Assembly: GCA_963777485.1 (NCBI GenBank)
Contig: CAVZQP010000001.1
Coordinates: 1,116,001 to 1,180,000 of the forward strand
Direction of reading: 5' to 3'
Length of the DNA: 64,000 nucleotides
Source: Bog-473 sp963777485
GTDB lineage: Bacteria; Actinomycetota; Acidimicrobiia; Acidimicrobiales; RAAP-2
Made by a program: the position numbers and the translations under genes. Below the pieces are notes generated by a model, which saw only the letters and a list, made by a program, of their open reading frames with translations, searched no databases and was not told the origin of the DNA. Positions 8,229 through 17,023 of the stretch are shown here, piece by piece (within the stretch, counting starts at the first letter, position 1; each line of letters begins with the position of its first letter).

Positions 8229-8576
8229 TTGCCGCCGGAGCATAGACGGTTCGTGCAACCGTTCAATCGCCGTGAGCGCGACGCGGGAAGAGAAATCGAC
8301 GAAAGGGTTTGGGGAAGTTCCGGCGGGCAAGCCCTGGGGTCTTTGGCGCCATCTTGCAGGCCCGGGGTAGCCAGGCAAGCAACACGTTCTCTACTCGACC
8401 CCCAGGGCCTACCACCGCCTCTCACAGCACATCCCCCCCTGCCTGCATCAGCTGTTCCCTGCTGCAGTGTTCCTTTGGGGCGTCGGGGACTGGGCCGTAC
8501 ATTAGGCAAGTCGGGGGTGGGCGCGTCAACTAGTTCTGAGCCGGTCGTCACCAGGGAGAACGCGGTTACTTCCTGG
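8229..8576. other. Non-coding gap with one imperfect hairpin
   Basis: No credible gene is present in these 348 bp between the DUF4193 start and the thyX-like stop. The DUF4193 promoter must lie here. An imperfect inverted repeat (arms CTGCATCAG and CTGCTGCAG, 8 of 9 pairs) lies at 8443-8467 next to a run of seven C. It does not match SRP RNA, RNase P RNA or tmRNA signatures that can be checked by eye. Confidence 0.45.
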
Positions 8577-10232
8577 TCAGCGCGTTGCAGATTTTTCGGT
8601 CCGCCGGCGTTCGGCCCGGCGCTCCGACTCGAGGCGCTCGAGGTCAGTCGCGCCGTGGTCGACGAAGGACATCGCCTCGGCAAGAGCGCGGTGGCCGGCG
8701 ACCTCGGCGATCGCGCGGTGCATCTGCTGTGCGGCCCGCCGGTAGGCCGGGTGACCCTGGGTGCCGGAGCGCAGTTCGATGAGGTGCATCGCCTCGCGTG
8801 CGTTGAGTTGCAGGATGTAACGGATGCGATGCGCCAGTGCGGCCGCGTAGGACGCCTGTTCCGGAAAGTCAGGTGCGAGCGACCAGTAGAGGTCCTCGGC
8901 GCGCGAAATCGCCTCGTCGTAGCGGTCGCCGAGCCCGGACTCGGCTACGAGGTCCGGCATGTCGTAGCCGAGCGAGACGCCGAGTCGCTGCCATTCGACC
9001 GTCAGCATGCGATGGCGCTGCAGGTCGCGGAACGCGCCGTAGTCGGTGACGAGTTCGAAGCGATAGTCGGTCCGTTCGAAGCCGCGACCGGGACGGTGCC
9101 TGCGATTCCGGCGATCTCCCACATAGGCGCGCAGCAACGCCACGCGGTCGTCGTGCCCGAGCAGGCGGACCCGTCGTGCTGCTTCGCGCTCCGAACATTC
9201 GAGCTGGGAGAAACAGGCCGCGACGAGGACTTTCTCCTCCCCCTCGGGATCGAAGTCGAGGAGCACCACTTCTTCGTCATCCCCGTCCCCGGCGGGATTC
9301 GCCGACGCCCCGACAGGGTTGGTTTCGGCGAGGTCGGGCCACAGTCGAGCGAGGACACGCCGGGTCTGTTCGCGATTCGATGCGAGGTAGGTGGACCACG
9401 CGCCCCCACGCTCGGCGACGTCGACACGTTGCAGGAAGGAGGGGATGACCTTGCGCAACTCAACCAGCATGAGCTCTGCATACGACTGCGCCTCGGGTAG
9501 TGGGTGCGCGCGCATCCGCAACAGCAACTGTTCGTAGGCCTGTCCCGTCCCGTAGATCCCGATGTTCGACAACGACGACGCGGGAAGGAGACCGCGCAGC
9601 GCGTCGAGGGACTTGGCGCGGGTCGCTTGCCGGTAGACGAAGTCGCTGTCACCGGCCTGCTGGGGGAACTTCTCGGCGACCCATGTCTGCATCACCGGCA
9701 ACAGCTCGCCGTACGTGTCGAACACCCGGTCCATCTCCCCCACGAACCGCGCGCCGTGAGAAGACTCGAGGATCTCCGGCGGCCGGTAGTAGCGGTACTG
9801 GCCGTTGTCGAGGCGGTGGTTGTATGCGATGTAGCGCGTCGACTGTTCCAGGTACGCCATGAGCCGGCCCCACTCGAGCACCTTGGACAACACGTTGGAC
9901 GCCTGCTCGCACGCCAAGTGGACGCCGCCGAGTTGGGCCACCGAATCGTCGCCGTACTCCACGAAGACTCGCTCGTAGAGCTGCTCCGCGCGCTCCAGTC
10001 CGACGGTGGCGTCGACCGACGCGTCCCCCGACACGTCGAGGTCGCCGACGAACTCGTCGAGGAAGAGCCGGCGCAGGTTCTTGGGTGAGCGCGAATAGCG
10101 GGCGAAGAGCGCGCCCTTGACCACTTCGGGCAGGTTGACCAGGGCGAATACCGGCAGATCGAGGTTGGTGAAGTACCGGCGGAGGACCGTCTCCTCTGCC
10201 GCGGTGAAGCGCTCTTCGGAGTAGGGGAACAT
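8577..10232 (-). CDS. Two-domain ThyX-like (FAD-dependent thymidylate synthase family) protein
   Basis: A 551-residue protein, about twice the length of classical ThyX, which methylates dUMP with folate and FAD. Two ThyX-like halves can be seen. The first has EYGDDSVAQL (92-101) and a degenerate signature WGRLMAYLEQSTRY (121-134): the RHR is lost but E129, S131 and R133 are kept. The second has DYGAFRDLQRHRMLTVEWQ, with RHR at about 406-408 but without the following S/R positions, then NAREAMHLIELR. The ATG at 10232 begins the conserved region; the longer frame upstream runs antisense to helY and is not coding. It is last in the Pup/Tat/helY locus. Confidence 0.85.
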   Translation of the reverse strand: MFPYSEERFTAAEETVLRRYFTNLDLPVFALVNLPEVVKGALFARYSRSPKNLRRLFLDEFVGDLDVSGDASVDATVGLERAEQLYERVFVEYGDDSVAQLGGVHLACEQASNVLSKVLEWGRLMAYLEQSTRYIAYNHRLDNGQYRYYRPPEILESSHGARFVGEMDRVFDTYGELLPVMQTWVAEKFPQQAGDSDFVYRQATRAKSLDALRGLLPASSLSNIGIYGTGQAYEQLLLRMRAHPLPEAQSYAELMLVELRKVIPSFLQRVDVAERGGAWSTYLASNREQTRRVLARLWPDLAETNPVGASANPAGDGDDEEVVLLDFDPEGEEKVLVAACFSQLECSEREAARRVRLLGHDDRVALLRAYVGDRRNRRHRPGRGFERTDYRFELVTDYGAFRDLQRHRMLTVEWQRLGVSLGYDMPDLVAESGLGDRYDEAISRAEDLYWSLAPDFPEQASYAAALAHRIRYILQLNAREAMHLIELRSGTQGHPAYRRAAQQMHRAIAEVAGHRALAEAMSFVDHGATDLERLESERRAERRRTEKSATR

Positions 10233-10263
10233 TGCCCGGCTAACCCTAGAACGAGGGTGACTC

Positions 10264-10331
10264 GGCCATCGCGGATGGCCTGCCACTTCTCCGAGGGAAC
10301 CCGGCAGGGGCTTGGAACGAGCCGATTCCAA
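10264..10331 (-). other. Two hairpins in the helY-thyX intergenic region
   Basis: A perfect 7-bp stem (GGCCATC/GATGGCC, GCG loop) lies at 10264-10280, and a perfect 6-bp stem (TTGGAA/TTCCAA, 8-nt loop) at 10312-10331. Both lie between the helY stop and the thyX-like start. Together with the hairpin at the helY stop they make this 128-bp gap unusually structured for a locus whose other genes mostly touch or overlap. Confidence 0.45.
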
Positions 10332-10340
10332 GGCCGCTCC

Positions 10341-10378
10341 GGGCTCCCGGTGAAGGCGATCTACGCGCCCGGGAGCCC
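10341..10378 (-). terminator. GC-rich hairpin spanning the helY stop codon
   Basis: Perfect 10-bp arms, GGGCTCCCGG and CCGGGAGCCC, are separated by 18 nt that include the helY TAG (10361-10363). There is no T-run, as is usual for high-GC actinobacteria. It may attenuate transcription between helY and the thyX-like gene or stabilise the upstream mRNA end. Confidence 0.35.
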
Positions 10379-12490
10379 TCCCGCCACGACGCCGCGGAGC
10401 AGCTGCTCCACCGCCTCCCTGGCGGCCGCCGCCACTTCGGGATCGGCCGCCGTGTGCGAGACCTGTTGCGCCAGGTCCGCCACCGACTTCATGGTGCGCA
10501 CGAAGTCCCCGGGGGCGAGCTCGCCCACGTCGCGGCCCGCCACCCCCATAGCCACCGCCAGCGAGGCCCCGCGGGCCCACGATGCCACCGCGGTGGCGAG
10601 GCCCGGTGCAGGCTGGCGGGTGCGCGGCACCCCCTGGGCCTCCTCTGTGGCACGGATGCGCTCGGCCAGGGCCGAGAGGGCCTCGCACCGCCGGCTCAGG
10701 TCTGCGGTCCGCTTGTCGCCGAGCCGGTCCTGGAGCGGTCCCTGCTTCTTCCCGCGGCGATGACCGTGGTGCGGGTGACCCGCAGGGCGCCGCGCCCGTC
10801 GCGGCTCGAAGACGACGGAGGAGAGCACCCCGGCCAGGACGGACGGCTCGGCCCCCACCAGGAGCCCCTCGCGCAGCGCCTCCGCGATCAGCAGGTCGCA
10901 CTCGTGGTAGATCCGCGACAGCTGCCGGCCCGCGGGTGTCAACGCCCAGCCCTCGACGTAGTCCATCTTCTCCAGGACGCTCAGCCGGTGGTCCAGTTGG
11001 CGGCTCAGCAGGTCCGGCGACCGCGCCTGCCACTGGGCGAACGAGCGATGCAGTACGACGTGGGCGGTCTCGCGGTCGAAGCGTGCCACCAGGTTGACGG
11101 CCAGGTTGTAGGTCGGACGGAACGCCGAACGCAGGTCGGGTGGCGGGGCGGCGGCGACGCGGGCGACTTCGGCGAAGGTGATCTCGTTGGACCAGCACAC
11201 GACCGCATGGCCCTCCTCGTCGAGCCCGCGCCGTCCCGCCCGGCCCGTCAGTTGCAGGTACTCCCCCGACGTCAGCGTCGCCCGCCCCGCTCCCCCGTAC
11301 TTGCTGAACCGCTCGATCACCACCGAGCGCGCCGGCATGTTGATGCCGAGCGACAACGTCTCGGTGGCGAAGACCACTTTCAAGAGCCCAACTTCGAAAC
11401 ACTCCTCCACCGTCTCGCGGAAGAACGGCACCAGGCCGGCATGGTGCGCAGCGAGCCCGCGTTCGAGCCCTTCGAGCCACTCGTCGTAACCCAGGACCCG
11501 GAGGTCGTCGTCGCCGAGTGGCTCGACCCGGCGCTCGGCGATCTCGCGGATCGCCTTGCGTTCGTGCGCGTCGGTGAGGCGGACGCCGTCGCGCATGACC
11601 TGGCGGACAGCATCGTCGCACGCGGCCCGGCTGAAGATGAACACGATGGCGGGGAGCATGTCGAGCTGGCGCAGTTCCTCGACCATTTCGGTCCGTAGCG
11701 GTGGGCGGTACGGCAGGCGCGGGCCGCGACCGCGCGGTTGCCAGTGGGAGCCGCGGCCACCCTGCAGCGCCCGCCGCACCGCCTGGTCGATGCGCAACCC
11801 CTCACCGCCGGGACGCCCGTTGTCGAGCAACAGCGGGAGCATCAGGTGTTCCTCGTCCTCGCGTCGGTGCACCGCGAAGTGGTGGCGCAAGACGATCGGC
11901 CGATCGCGCTCCACGATCACGGCGGTGTCGCCGCGGACCGACCGCAGCCACCCGCCCAGCTCGCCCGCGTTGTTGACCGTGGCCGAGAGGCACACGAAAC
12001 GGACCTCGGGTGGCGACATGACGAGGACCTCCTCCCACACCCCGCCCCGGTAGGGATCCTGGATGAAGTGGACCTCGTCCAGGACGACCGTGTGCAGACC
12101 CTCCAGGAGGTCGGAGCCGGCGAGGAGCATGTTGCGCAACACCTCGGTGGTCATCACGACGACCGGCGCCCGCGGCCGCACCGTTGTGTCCCCTGTCAGC
12201 AGCCCCACATGCTCCTCGCCGTACGAGGCCACGAGCTCCCCGTACTTCTGGTTCGAGAGCGCCTTGAGCGGCGTGGTGTAGAAGGCCTTGCCGCGGGCTG
12301 CCAGCGCCCGGTGCACCGCGTACGCCGCGACGAGCGTCTTCCCGGAGCCGGTGGGCGCCGAGACGAGCACGGAGTGCCCCGAATCGAGGGCGCTGAACGC
12401 CTCGCGCTGGAAGTCGTCGAGCGCGAACGGCAGGCCGGCCTCGAACTCCGACGCCCCGGCCGTCTCGTGGACGGGCCACGGGGACGTCAA
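10361..12490 (-). CDS. helY: Ski2/Mtr4-like DEAD/DEAH-box RNA helicase
   Basis: A 709-residue superfamily 2 helicase. Walker A is APTGSGKT (45-52), motif II is DEVH (138-141), motif III is SAT (169-171), and the second RecA domain has the conserved GRAGRRGLDEEG. The C-terminal third is the helical Ski2-like region, interrupted by a basic HPHHGHRRGKKQ segment. It is probably involved in RNA unwinding or turnover. The TTG start at 12490 was chosen because it overlaps the tatC stop (TTGA) and the helicase domain begins just after it. The helY-tatC-tatA-pafA order is also found in Mycobacterium tuberculosis. Confidence 0.9.
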   Translation of the reverse strand: MTSPWPVHETAGASEFEAGLPFALDDFQREAFSALDSGHSVLVSAPTGSGKTLVAAYAVHRALAARGKAFYTTPLKALSNQKYGELVASYGEEHVGLLTGDTTVRPRAPVVVMTTEVLRNMLLAGSDLLEGLHTVVLDEVHFIQDPYRGGVWEEVLVMSPPEVRFVCLSATVNNAGELGGWLRSVRGDTAVIVERDRPIVLRHHFAVHRREDEEHLMLPLLLDNGRPGGEGLRIDQAVRRALQGGRGSHWQPRGRGPRLPYRPPLRTEMVEELRQLDMLPAIVFIFSRAACDDAVRQVMRDGVRLTDAHERKAIREIAERRVEPLGDDDLRVLGYDEWLEGLERGLAAHHAGLVPFFRETVEECFEVGLLKVVFATETLSLGINMPARSVVIERFSKYGGAGRATLTSGEYLQLTGRAGRRGLDEEGHAVVCWSNEITFAEVARVAAAPPPDLRSAFRPTYNLAVNLVARFDRETAHVVLHRSFAQWQARSPDLLSRQLDHRLSVLEKMDYVEGWALTPAGRQLSRIYHECDLLIAEALREGLLVGAEPSVLAGVLSSVVFEPRRARRPAGHPHHGHRRGKKQGPLQDRLGDKRTADLSRRCEALSALAERIRATEEAQGVPRTRQPAPGLATAVASWARGASLAVAMGVAGRDVGELAPGDFVRTMKSVADLAQQVSHTAADPEVAAAAREAVEQLLRGVVAGGLPGA

Positions 12491-13278
12491 CGGCCGAGCA
12501 GCTTCCCGATGGCGATGGAGATGAAGTAGAAGGCCACGAGGGGGATGGCGAGGGCGAACATGGAGAAGGGGTCCGAGCTCGGTGTGAACACCGCGGCAAC
12601 GACCACGATGATGATGACGGCCCAGCGCCACCATTTGAGGAGCTGGGCCGGCGTGATGACGTGCGCCAACTCGAGCGAAACCAGCACGACCGGGAACTCG
12701 AAAGTCAACCCGAAGATCGTCATCATCAGCAGAATGAGCCCGAGGTACGGGATGGGGTCGTAAATCGCCTGCAGGTTGGGGCCGCCGACCGAGTGCAGCC
12801 AGCCCAAGGCGTGGGGCAGGACGACGTACGCGGTGGCGGCACCGGCGAGGAAGAGTGCGAAAGAGCTCAGAACGAACGGAATTGCGTAACGACGCTCGGA
12901 TGCCTTCAGCCCCGGCGTCACGAAGCGCCAGAGCTGGAAGAGGATTACCGGAGACGCCAGGACCAGTCCGCCGAACAGCGCGATCTTCACGCGCAGGGAC
13001 AGCCCGTCCAGCGGCGATGTCACGAAGAGATTGCACGTGCTGCCGGATTTCACGATGTAGGAGTGGTGCGGACCCGACGTCGCGACCACATTGCACAGCG
13101 GCCGCAACAGGAAGTCCAGGATCGGTTCATAGAGGAACACGCAGACAATGGCGGCCGCGAGATAGGCGACGACACAGATGATCACGCGCCGGCGGAGCTC
13201 GCCCAGGTGCTCCCCGAGCGTCATGTTGTCCGGTGTCGGCTTGTTCTTGCGCTTGGCCGTGAAGGGGAGCGTCACCAT
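12487..13278 (-). CDS. tatC: Twin-arginine translocase subunit TatC
   Basis: A 263-residue polytopic membrane protein with six predicted helices. It is the receptor for twin-arginine signal peptides in the Tat export pathway. Family marks are MTLGEHLGELRRR at the N-terminus, the FVTPGL loop, TFEFPVVLV, and TPSSDPFSM before the last helices. It lies 7 bp downstream of the tatA/B gene and overlaps helY by 4 bp. A loop with two cysteines (about residues 62 and 82) between the first helices is an extra found in some actinobacterial TatC proteins. Confidence 0.95.
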   Translation of the reverse strand: MVTLPFTAKRKNKPTPDNMTLGEHLGELRRRVIICVVAYLAAAIVCVFLYEPILDFLLRPLCNVVATSGPHHSYIVKSGSTCNLFVTSPLDGLSLRVKIALFGGLVLASPVILFQLWRFVTPGLKASERRYAIPFVLSSFALFLAGAATAYVVLPHALGWLHSVGGPNLQAIYDPIPYLGLILLMMTIFGLTFEFPVVLVSLELAHVITPAQLLKWWRWAVIIIVVVAAVFTPSSDPFSMFALAIPLVAFYFISIAIGKLLGR

Positions 13279-13285
13279 GGCGGCG

Positions 13286-13789
13286 TCAGTTCAGCGTGGG
13301 GTCAGCCGGCACCGCGACGTCGGCCGGTTGTGGCGCGACGGCGGCCCTGCCGTTGGTCGCCGGCGCAGCGGTCCCCGCGACCTCGCCGTCCGAAGGCACC
13401 CCGGCCCCGTCAACCCCGCCGGCGCCTGATTCGTCGTGGGCGTCTCCCGAACTCACGACACCGTCCGGCGCTTCCTCCCCCGAGCCGTTCGCGGCCGCCG
13501 CCGCCGGGGGTTGGAACGACCCGTCGGGTGCCTCGTCGTCCTCGGAGGGCAGGTTCGAGAGGTGGGTCAGCAGCGCCGAGGGTGAACGCGCCAGGCGGGC
13601 GATCTCGGAGGTCGGGGGAAGGTCGGGCATGGTGGAGCGCACTTCCGACTCCATGCGGTGACGGAAGTCGTTGAACGTCCGCCAGGCGCCTCCGACCTGG
13701 CGGGCGAACTGGGGCAGCTTGTCGGGCCCGAGCAGGATGATCGCGACCACCGCGATCACGATCAACTTGCCTGGGTCGAGGTTGAACAT
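13286..13789 (-). CDS. Tat translocase TatA/TatB-type subunit
   Basis: A 167-residue protein with one N-terminal membrane helix (about residues 7-21), the glycine-proline hinge LLGPDKLPQFARQVGGAWRTF, and an amphipathic helix to about residue 55. The LGPDKLP hinge and long tail fit TatB or TatB-like TatA; the two cannot be separated by eye. The region after about 80 is low-complexity Ala/Pro/Gly/Glu. It partners TatC encoded 7 bp downstream. Transcription comes from pafA upstream, 84 bp away. Confidence 0.88.
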   Translation of the reverse strand: MFNLDPGKLIVIAVVAIILLGPDKLPQFARQVGGAWRTFNDFRHRMESEVRSTMPDLPPTSEIARLARSPSALLTHLSNLPSEDDEAPDGSFQPPAAAAANGSGEEAPDGVVSSGDAHDESGAGGVDGAGVPSDGEVAGTAAPATNGRAAVAPQPADVAVPADPTLN

Positions 13790-13873
13790 GTCCCCTCACT
13801 CTACGGTGCCTTCCCGAGGCCCCAAGGGCCGGGCACCAGGTATTCGGCACCCCCGCCCCGCCCGGATCAGGCC

Positions 13874-15241
13874 TCAGAGCGACTGGATGAGCCGCTCCAC
13901 CCGCTCGTCGTGCGACTTGAACGGGTCCTTGAGCAGGACGGTGCGCTGGGCCTGGTCGTTCAGCTTCAGGTGTACCCAGTCGACCGTGAAGTCCCGCCGC
14001 CGCTCCTTGGCCCGCTTGACGAAGGCTCCGCGCAAGCGGGCCCGGGTCGAATCGGGGGGTTTGGTCATGGCCTCGGTGATGGCCTCGTCGGTGCACGTCC
14101 GGTCCATCTGGTCACGCTGCTGCAGCTTGTAGAACAGGCCACGCGAGCGGTCGACATCGTGGTACATCAGGTCGATCATCGCTACCTTCGGGTGCGACAG
14201 CGACACGTCGTGGCGCTGTCGCATCTGCTCGACCAACCGGTACTTGGACACCCAGTCGCACTCGCGCCACAGTGAAGTCGGGTCGGCCTCGAGGCCTTTC
14301 AGGCAGTGCTCCCACATGTCGAGGGCGCGGTCCTCCTCGGGTGACAAGCCTCGCCGCTCGCGGAACTTCAACGCGCGCTCCAGGTACTCGATCTGGATGT
14401 CCAATGCGCGCATCTCGCGGCCGTTCGCCAGCCGCACCCGCCGCTGGCAGGTGATGTCGTGGCTGATCTCCCGGATGGCACGGATCGGGTTCTCCAGTGT
14501 GAGGTCGCGCAACACCGTCGAGGAGTCCTCGAGCATCGCCAGGAGGATCGAGGTTGTGCCGATCTTCAAGAAGGTGGCGTACTCGCTCATGTTCGAGTCA
14601 CCCACGATCACGTGCAGGCGCCGGAAGCGTTCCGCGTCCGCGTGCGGCTCGTCCCTCGTGTTGATGATCGGCCTGCTCCGGGTCGTCGCGGACGAGACCC
14701 CCTCCCAGATGTGCTCGGCCCGCTGGCTGAGGCAGAACACGGCGCCCCGGGCCGTCTGGAGCACCTTCCCGGCGCCGGCATAGATCTGCCGCGACACCAG
14801 GAACGGGATCAGCACTTCGGTGTAGCGGTTGAACTCGTCGTTGCGCTCGGTCAGATAGTTCTCGTGGCAGCCGTACGAGTTGCCCACCGAGTCTGTGTTG
14901 TTCTTGAAGAGGTAGACCTCGCCGCGGATGCCCTCTTCACGGAGGCGAGCCTGTGCGCCCGTGACGAGCTGCGCCAAAATCCATTCCCCCGCCTTGTCGT
15001 GCACGACGACGTCGCTGATCTTGTCGCATTCGGGCGTCGCGTACTCCGGGTGGCTCCCGACGTCCAGGTACAGGCGCGCCCCGTTCTCGAGGAACACGTT
15101 CGACGAGCGGCCCCAGGACACGACGCGCCGGAACAGGTAACGGGCGACCTCGTCGGGGCTCAGGCGGCGTTGCCCGCGCAGGGTGAAGGTGACCCCGTAT
15201 TCGTTCTCGACCCCGAAGATGCGCCGTTCCACCGGGATCAA
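13874..15241 (-). CDS. pafA: Pup--protein ligase PafA
   Basis: A 455-residue glutamine-synthetase-like ligase that uses ATP to join the C-terminal glutamate of Pup to substrate lysines. The FGVENEYG motif near the N-terminus carries the ATP/Mg glutamate. The KNNTDSVGNSYGCHENY and INTRDEPHAD segments are shared with Dop, and HVIVGDSNMSE is the conserved central block. It lacks the extra loop seen in Dop. It lies 12 bp downstream of prcA. In Mycobacterium pafB and pafC follow pafA; here tatA/B follows directly. Confidence 0.95.
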   Translation of the reverse strand: MIPVERRIFGVENEYGVTFTLRGQRRLSPDEVARYLFRRVVSWGRSSNVFLENGARLYLDVGSHPEYATPECDKISDVVVHDKAGEWILAQLVTGAQARLREEGIRGEVYLFKNNTDSVGNSYGCHENYLTERNDEFNRYTEVLIPFLVSRQIYAGAGKVLQTARGAVFCLSQRAEHIWEGVSSATTRSRPIINTRDEPHADAERFRRLHVIVGDSNMSEYATFLKIGTTSILLAMLEDSSTVLRDLTLENPIRAIREISHDITCQRRVRLANGREMRALDIQIEYLERALKFRERRGLSPEEDRALDMWEHCLKGLEADPTSLWRECDWVSKYRLVEQMRQRHDVSLSHPKVAMIDLMYHDVDRSRGLFYKLQQRDQMDRTCTDEAITEAMTKPPDSTRARLRGAFVKRAKERRRDFTVDWVHLKLNDQAQRTVLLKDPFKSHDERVERLIQSL

Positions 15242-15253
15242 CCGTACTGCCGG

Positions 15254-15925
15254 CTACGCCAGCAGCCGAGTCATCTCCTCGTAGTCGATGCGCCGGAAGG
15301 TACGCCGCCCGTTGCCCCGGCTCAGCGTGGCGACCTCCAGGTCGCCGGCGCCCAGCGTGCGGTCGGGGCCCGAGAGCGCGGCGGTCGCTGCCTTGGTTGC
15401 CGCAGCCAGGTCCCAGTCCGGCTGCCACGCCTCCGAGACCCGCTCGGTGATGGTCTCGGCGTCGCCCCCGAGCACCGCGAAACGGTCCTGGTCGGTGATC
15501 GTCCCCTCGTAGGCGATGTGGTACAGCTGGTTCTCCGTGTCGCTGAGCTCGGCGACGAGGATCTCGACCTCGAGCGGCTTCATTTCGTGGGTGAAGACGT
15601 TGCCCAGGAACTGCGCGTACAAATTGGCCAGCGACCGGGCGTCGACGTCCTCGCGGGAGAAGGCGTACCCCTTCGTGTCCGCGTGCCGAATGCCGGCCAC
15701 CCGCAGCTGGTCGTATTCGTTGTACTTGCCGACGCCGCCAAAGGCGATGCGGTCGTAGATCTCGCTGATCTTGTGCAACGAGCGCGAAGGGTTCTCGGCC
15801 ACCATCGCGATCCCAAGGTCATAGGTCGTCGCAACCAGCGAGCGTCCCCGGGCGATGCCCTTCTGAGCGTACTCCGCCCGGTCCTTCATGACCTGCTCGG
15901 GCGCGACGTAGAACGGCATGCTCAT
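15254..15925 (-). CDS. prcA: 20S proteasome alpha subunit
   Basis: A 223-residue alpha subunit forming the gated outer rings of the 20S core. The N-terminus MSMPFYVAPEQVMKDRAEYAQKGIARG is the characteristic alpha-subunit start that forms the gate. It has no catalytic threonine. The ATG at 15925 overlaps the prcB stop (ATGA), so the two subunits are co-translated. The C-terminus is short compared with mycobacterial PrcA, which carries a longer acidic tail. Confidence 0.95.
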   Translation of the reverse strand: MSMPFYVAPEQVMKDRAEYAQKGIARGRSLVATTYDLGIAMVAENPSRSLHKISEIYDRIAFGGVGKYNEYDQLRVAGIRHADTKGYAFSREDVDARSLANLYAQFLGNVFTHEMKPLEVEILVAELSDTENQLYHIAYEGTITDQDRFAVLGGDAETITERVSEAWQPDWDLAAATKAATAALSGPDRTLGAGDLEVATLSRGNGRRTFRRIDYEEMTRLLA

Positions 15926-16767
15926 CGCGCACGCTCCGCCTGCAGTCGGCTCGCGAGCGCACTGAAGCGCTCGGCCACGTCGGCCTCGGGCACCTCGCGG
16001 TAGCCCGCTGCGTCGACCACGGCCACAATCGGGTAGATGCCCCGGATCGGGTCGGGTCCGCCGGTCGCCGAGTCCTCGTCGGCCGCGTCCCACAAAGCCC
16101 GGATGGCGAGTTCCAGGCCCTCTTCCAGCGGAAGGTCAGCGCGCCAGCCGAGCTTCACCGTGTTGCGGGCGTCGCGCCCGCCCGACCCCGTGGCCTGGAA
16201 GTCGATGTCCTCGTAGCGCCCGCCCGTGACGTCGTAGTTGAAGATGCGGCCCGTGCCCCTGGCCGTGTCGTAGCCCGCGAAGAGCGGCACCACGGCGAGG
16301 CCCTGCATCGCCATCGGCAGCTGCGAGCGGACCATTTGCGCCAGCTGGTTGGCCTTGCCTTCGAGGGAGAGAATCGAGCCCTCGACCTTCTCGTAGTGCT
16401 CGAGCTGCACCTGGAAGAGACGGACCATCTCCATGGCCATGCCCGCCGAGCCCGCGATCGCGATGGCCGAATGCCGGTCCGCCGGGAAGACCTTCTCCAT
16501 GGCGTGGTGGGCGATGATGTTGCCCGCCGTGGCACGGCGGTCGCCCGCCATGATGACGCCGTCGGCCGTCCGCATCGCCACCACGGTTGTGCCGTGCGGC
16601 ACCTGCGTTGCAAAGTCGGACGCTCCGCCGGCGGCGGCGGCGACGCCGGCGCGAACCGCCCCCGCGATGCCGTCCGCACCCGTCACAGGCCGTTCCGCCG
16701 TCAGGCGCAGGAGGCCGACGAAGTCAGGACCCGGATCGCGCTCCGGGGGAAAGAGTGGGAGGGCCAC
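15922..16767 (-). CDS. prcB: 20S proteasome beta subunit
   Basis: A 281-residue catalytic subunit. A propeptide of about 59 residues ends at HG, and self-cleavage would expose Thr60 (HGTTVVAM) as the nucleophile. The GDRRATAGN loop, the EKVF segment that carries the catalytic lysine, and the GSAGMAMEM block are all present. Seven copies would form each inner ring of the core. It lies 6 bp downstream of pup and 4 bp into prcA, the standard actinobacterial arrangement. Confidence 0.95.
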   Translation of the reverse strand: MALPLFPPERDPGPDFVGLLRLTAERPVTGADGIAGAVRAGVAAAAGGASDFATQVPHGTTVVAMRTADGVIMAGDRRATAGNIIAHHAMEKVFPADRHSAIAIAGSAGMAMEMVRLFQVQLEHYEKVEGSILSLEGKANQLAQMVRSQLPMAMQGLAVVPLFAGYDTARGTGRIFNYDVTGGRYEDIDFQATGSGGRDARNTVKLGWRADLPLEEGLELAIRALWDAADEDSATGGPDPIRGIYPIVAVVDAAGYREVPEADVAERFSALASRLQAERAR

Positions 16768-16773
16768 CGGGGC

Positions 16774-16980
16774 CTACTGCCCACCCTTCTGCACGTAGTT
16801 GCGGACGAACTCCTCCGCGTTGTCCTCGAGCACCTCGTCGATCTCGTCGAGGAGGTCGTCGAGCTCGGCCTTGATCTTTTCGCCCCGCTCCGAAGTGGCC
16901 GGGGCGGCCTCTTCTACCTCGGTATCCGTCTCGGTGTTCCGAGACCCCGACCCCTTCTTCTTCTGTTCCTGTTCTGCCAT
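16774..16980 (-). CDS. pup: Prokaryotic ubiquitin-like protein Pup
   Basis: A 68-residue intrinsically disordered tag. The N-terminal third is Lys/Glu/Ser-rich. Residues about 33-60 (EKIKAELDDLLDEIDEVLEDN) form the helix that binds the Mpa coiled coil. It ends in GGQ, so Dop must deamidate the terminal glutamine to glutamate before PafA can ligate it. This agrees with dop being directly upstream. Confidence 0.96.
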   Translation of the reverse strand: MAEQEQKKKGSGSRNTETDTEVEEAAPATSERGEKIKAELDDLLDEIDEVLEDNAEEFVRNYVQKGGQ

Positions 16981-17023
16981 CGCCAGTACCTCTTGGATCT
17001 CGACTTCTCTCGACCTGGTTCGC

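Noticed and set aside
7467..9500. 677-codon plus-strand frame across three minus-strand genes
   Set aside because: Crosses DUF4193 and the thyX-like gene; translation follows no family.
10233..11621. N-terminal extension of the thyX-like frame
   Set aside because: It runs antisense to helY and lacks any ThyX-like sequence; the protein starts at 10232.
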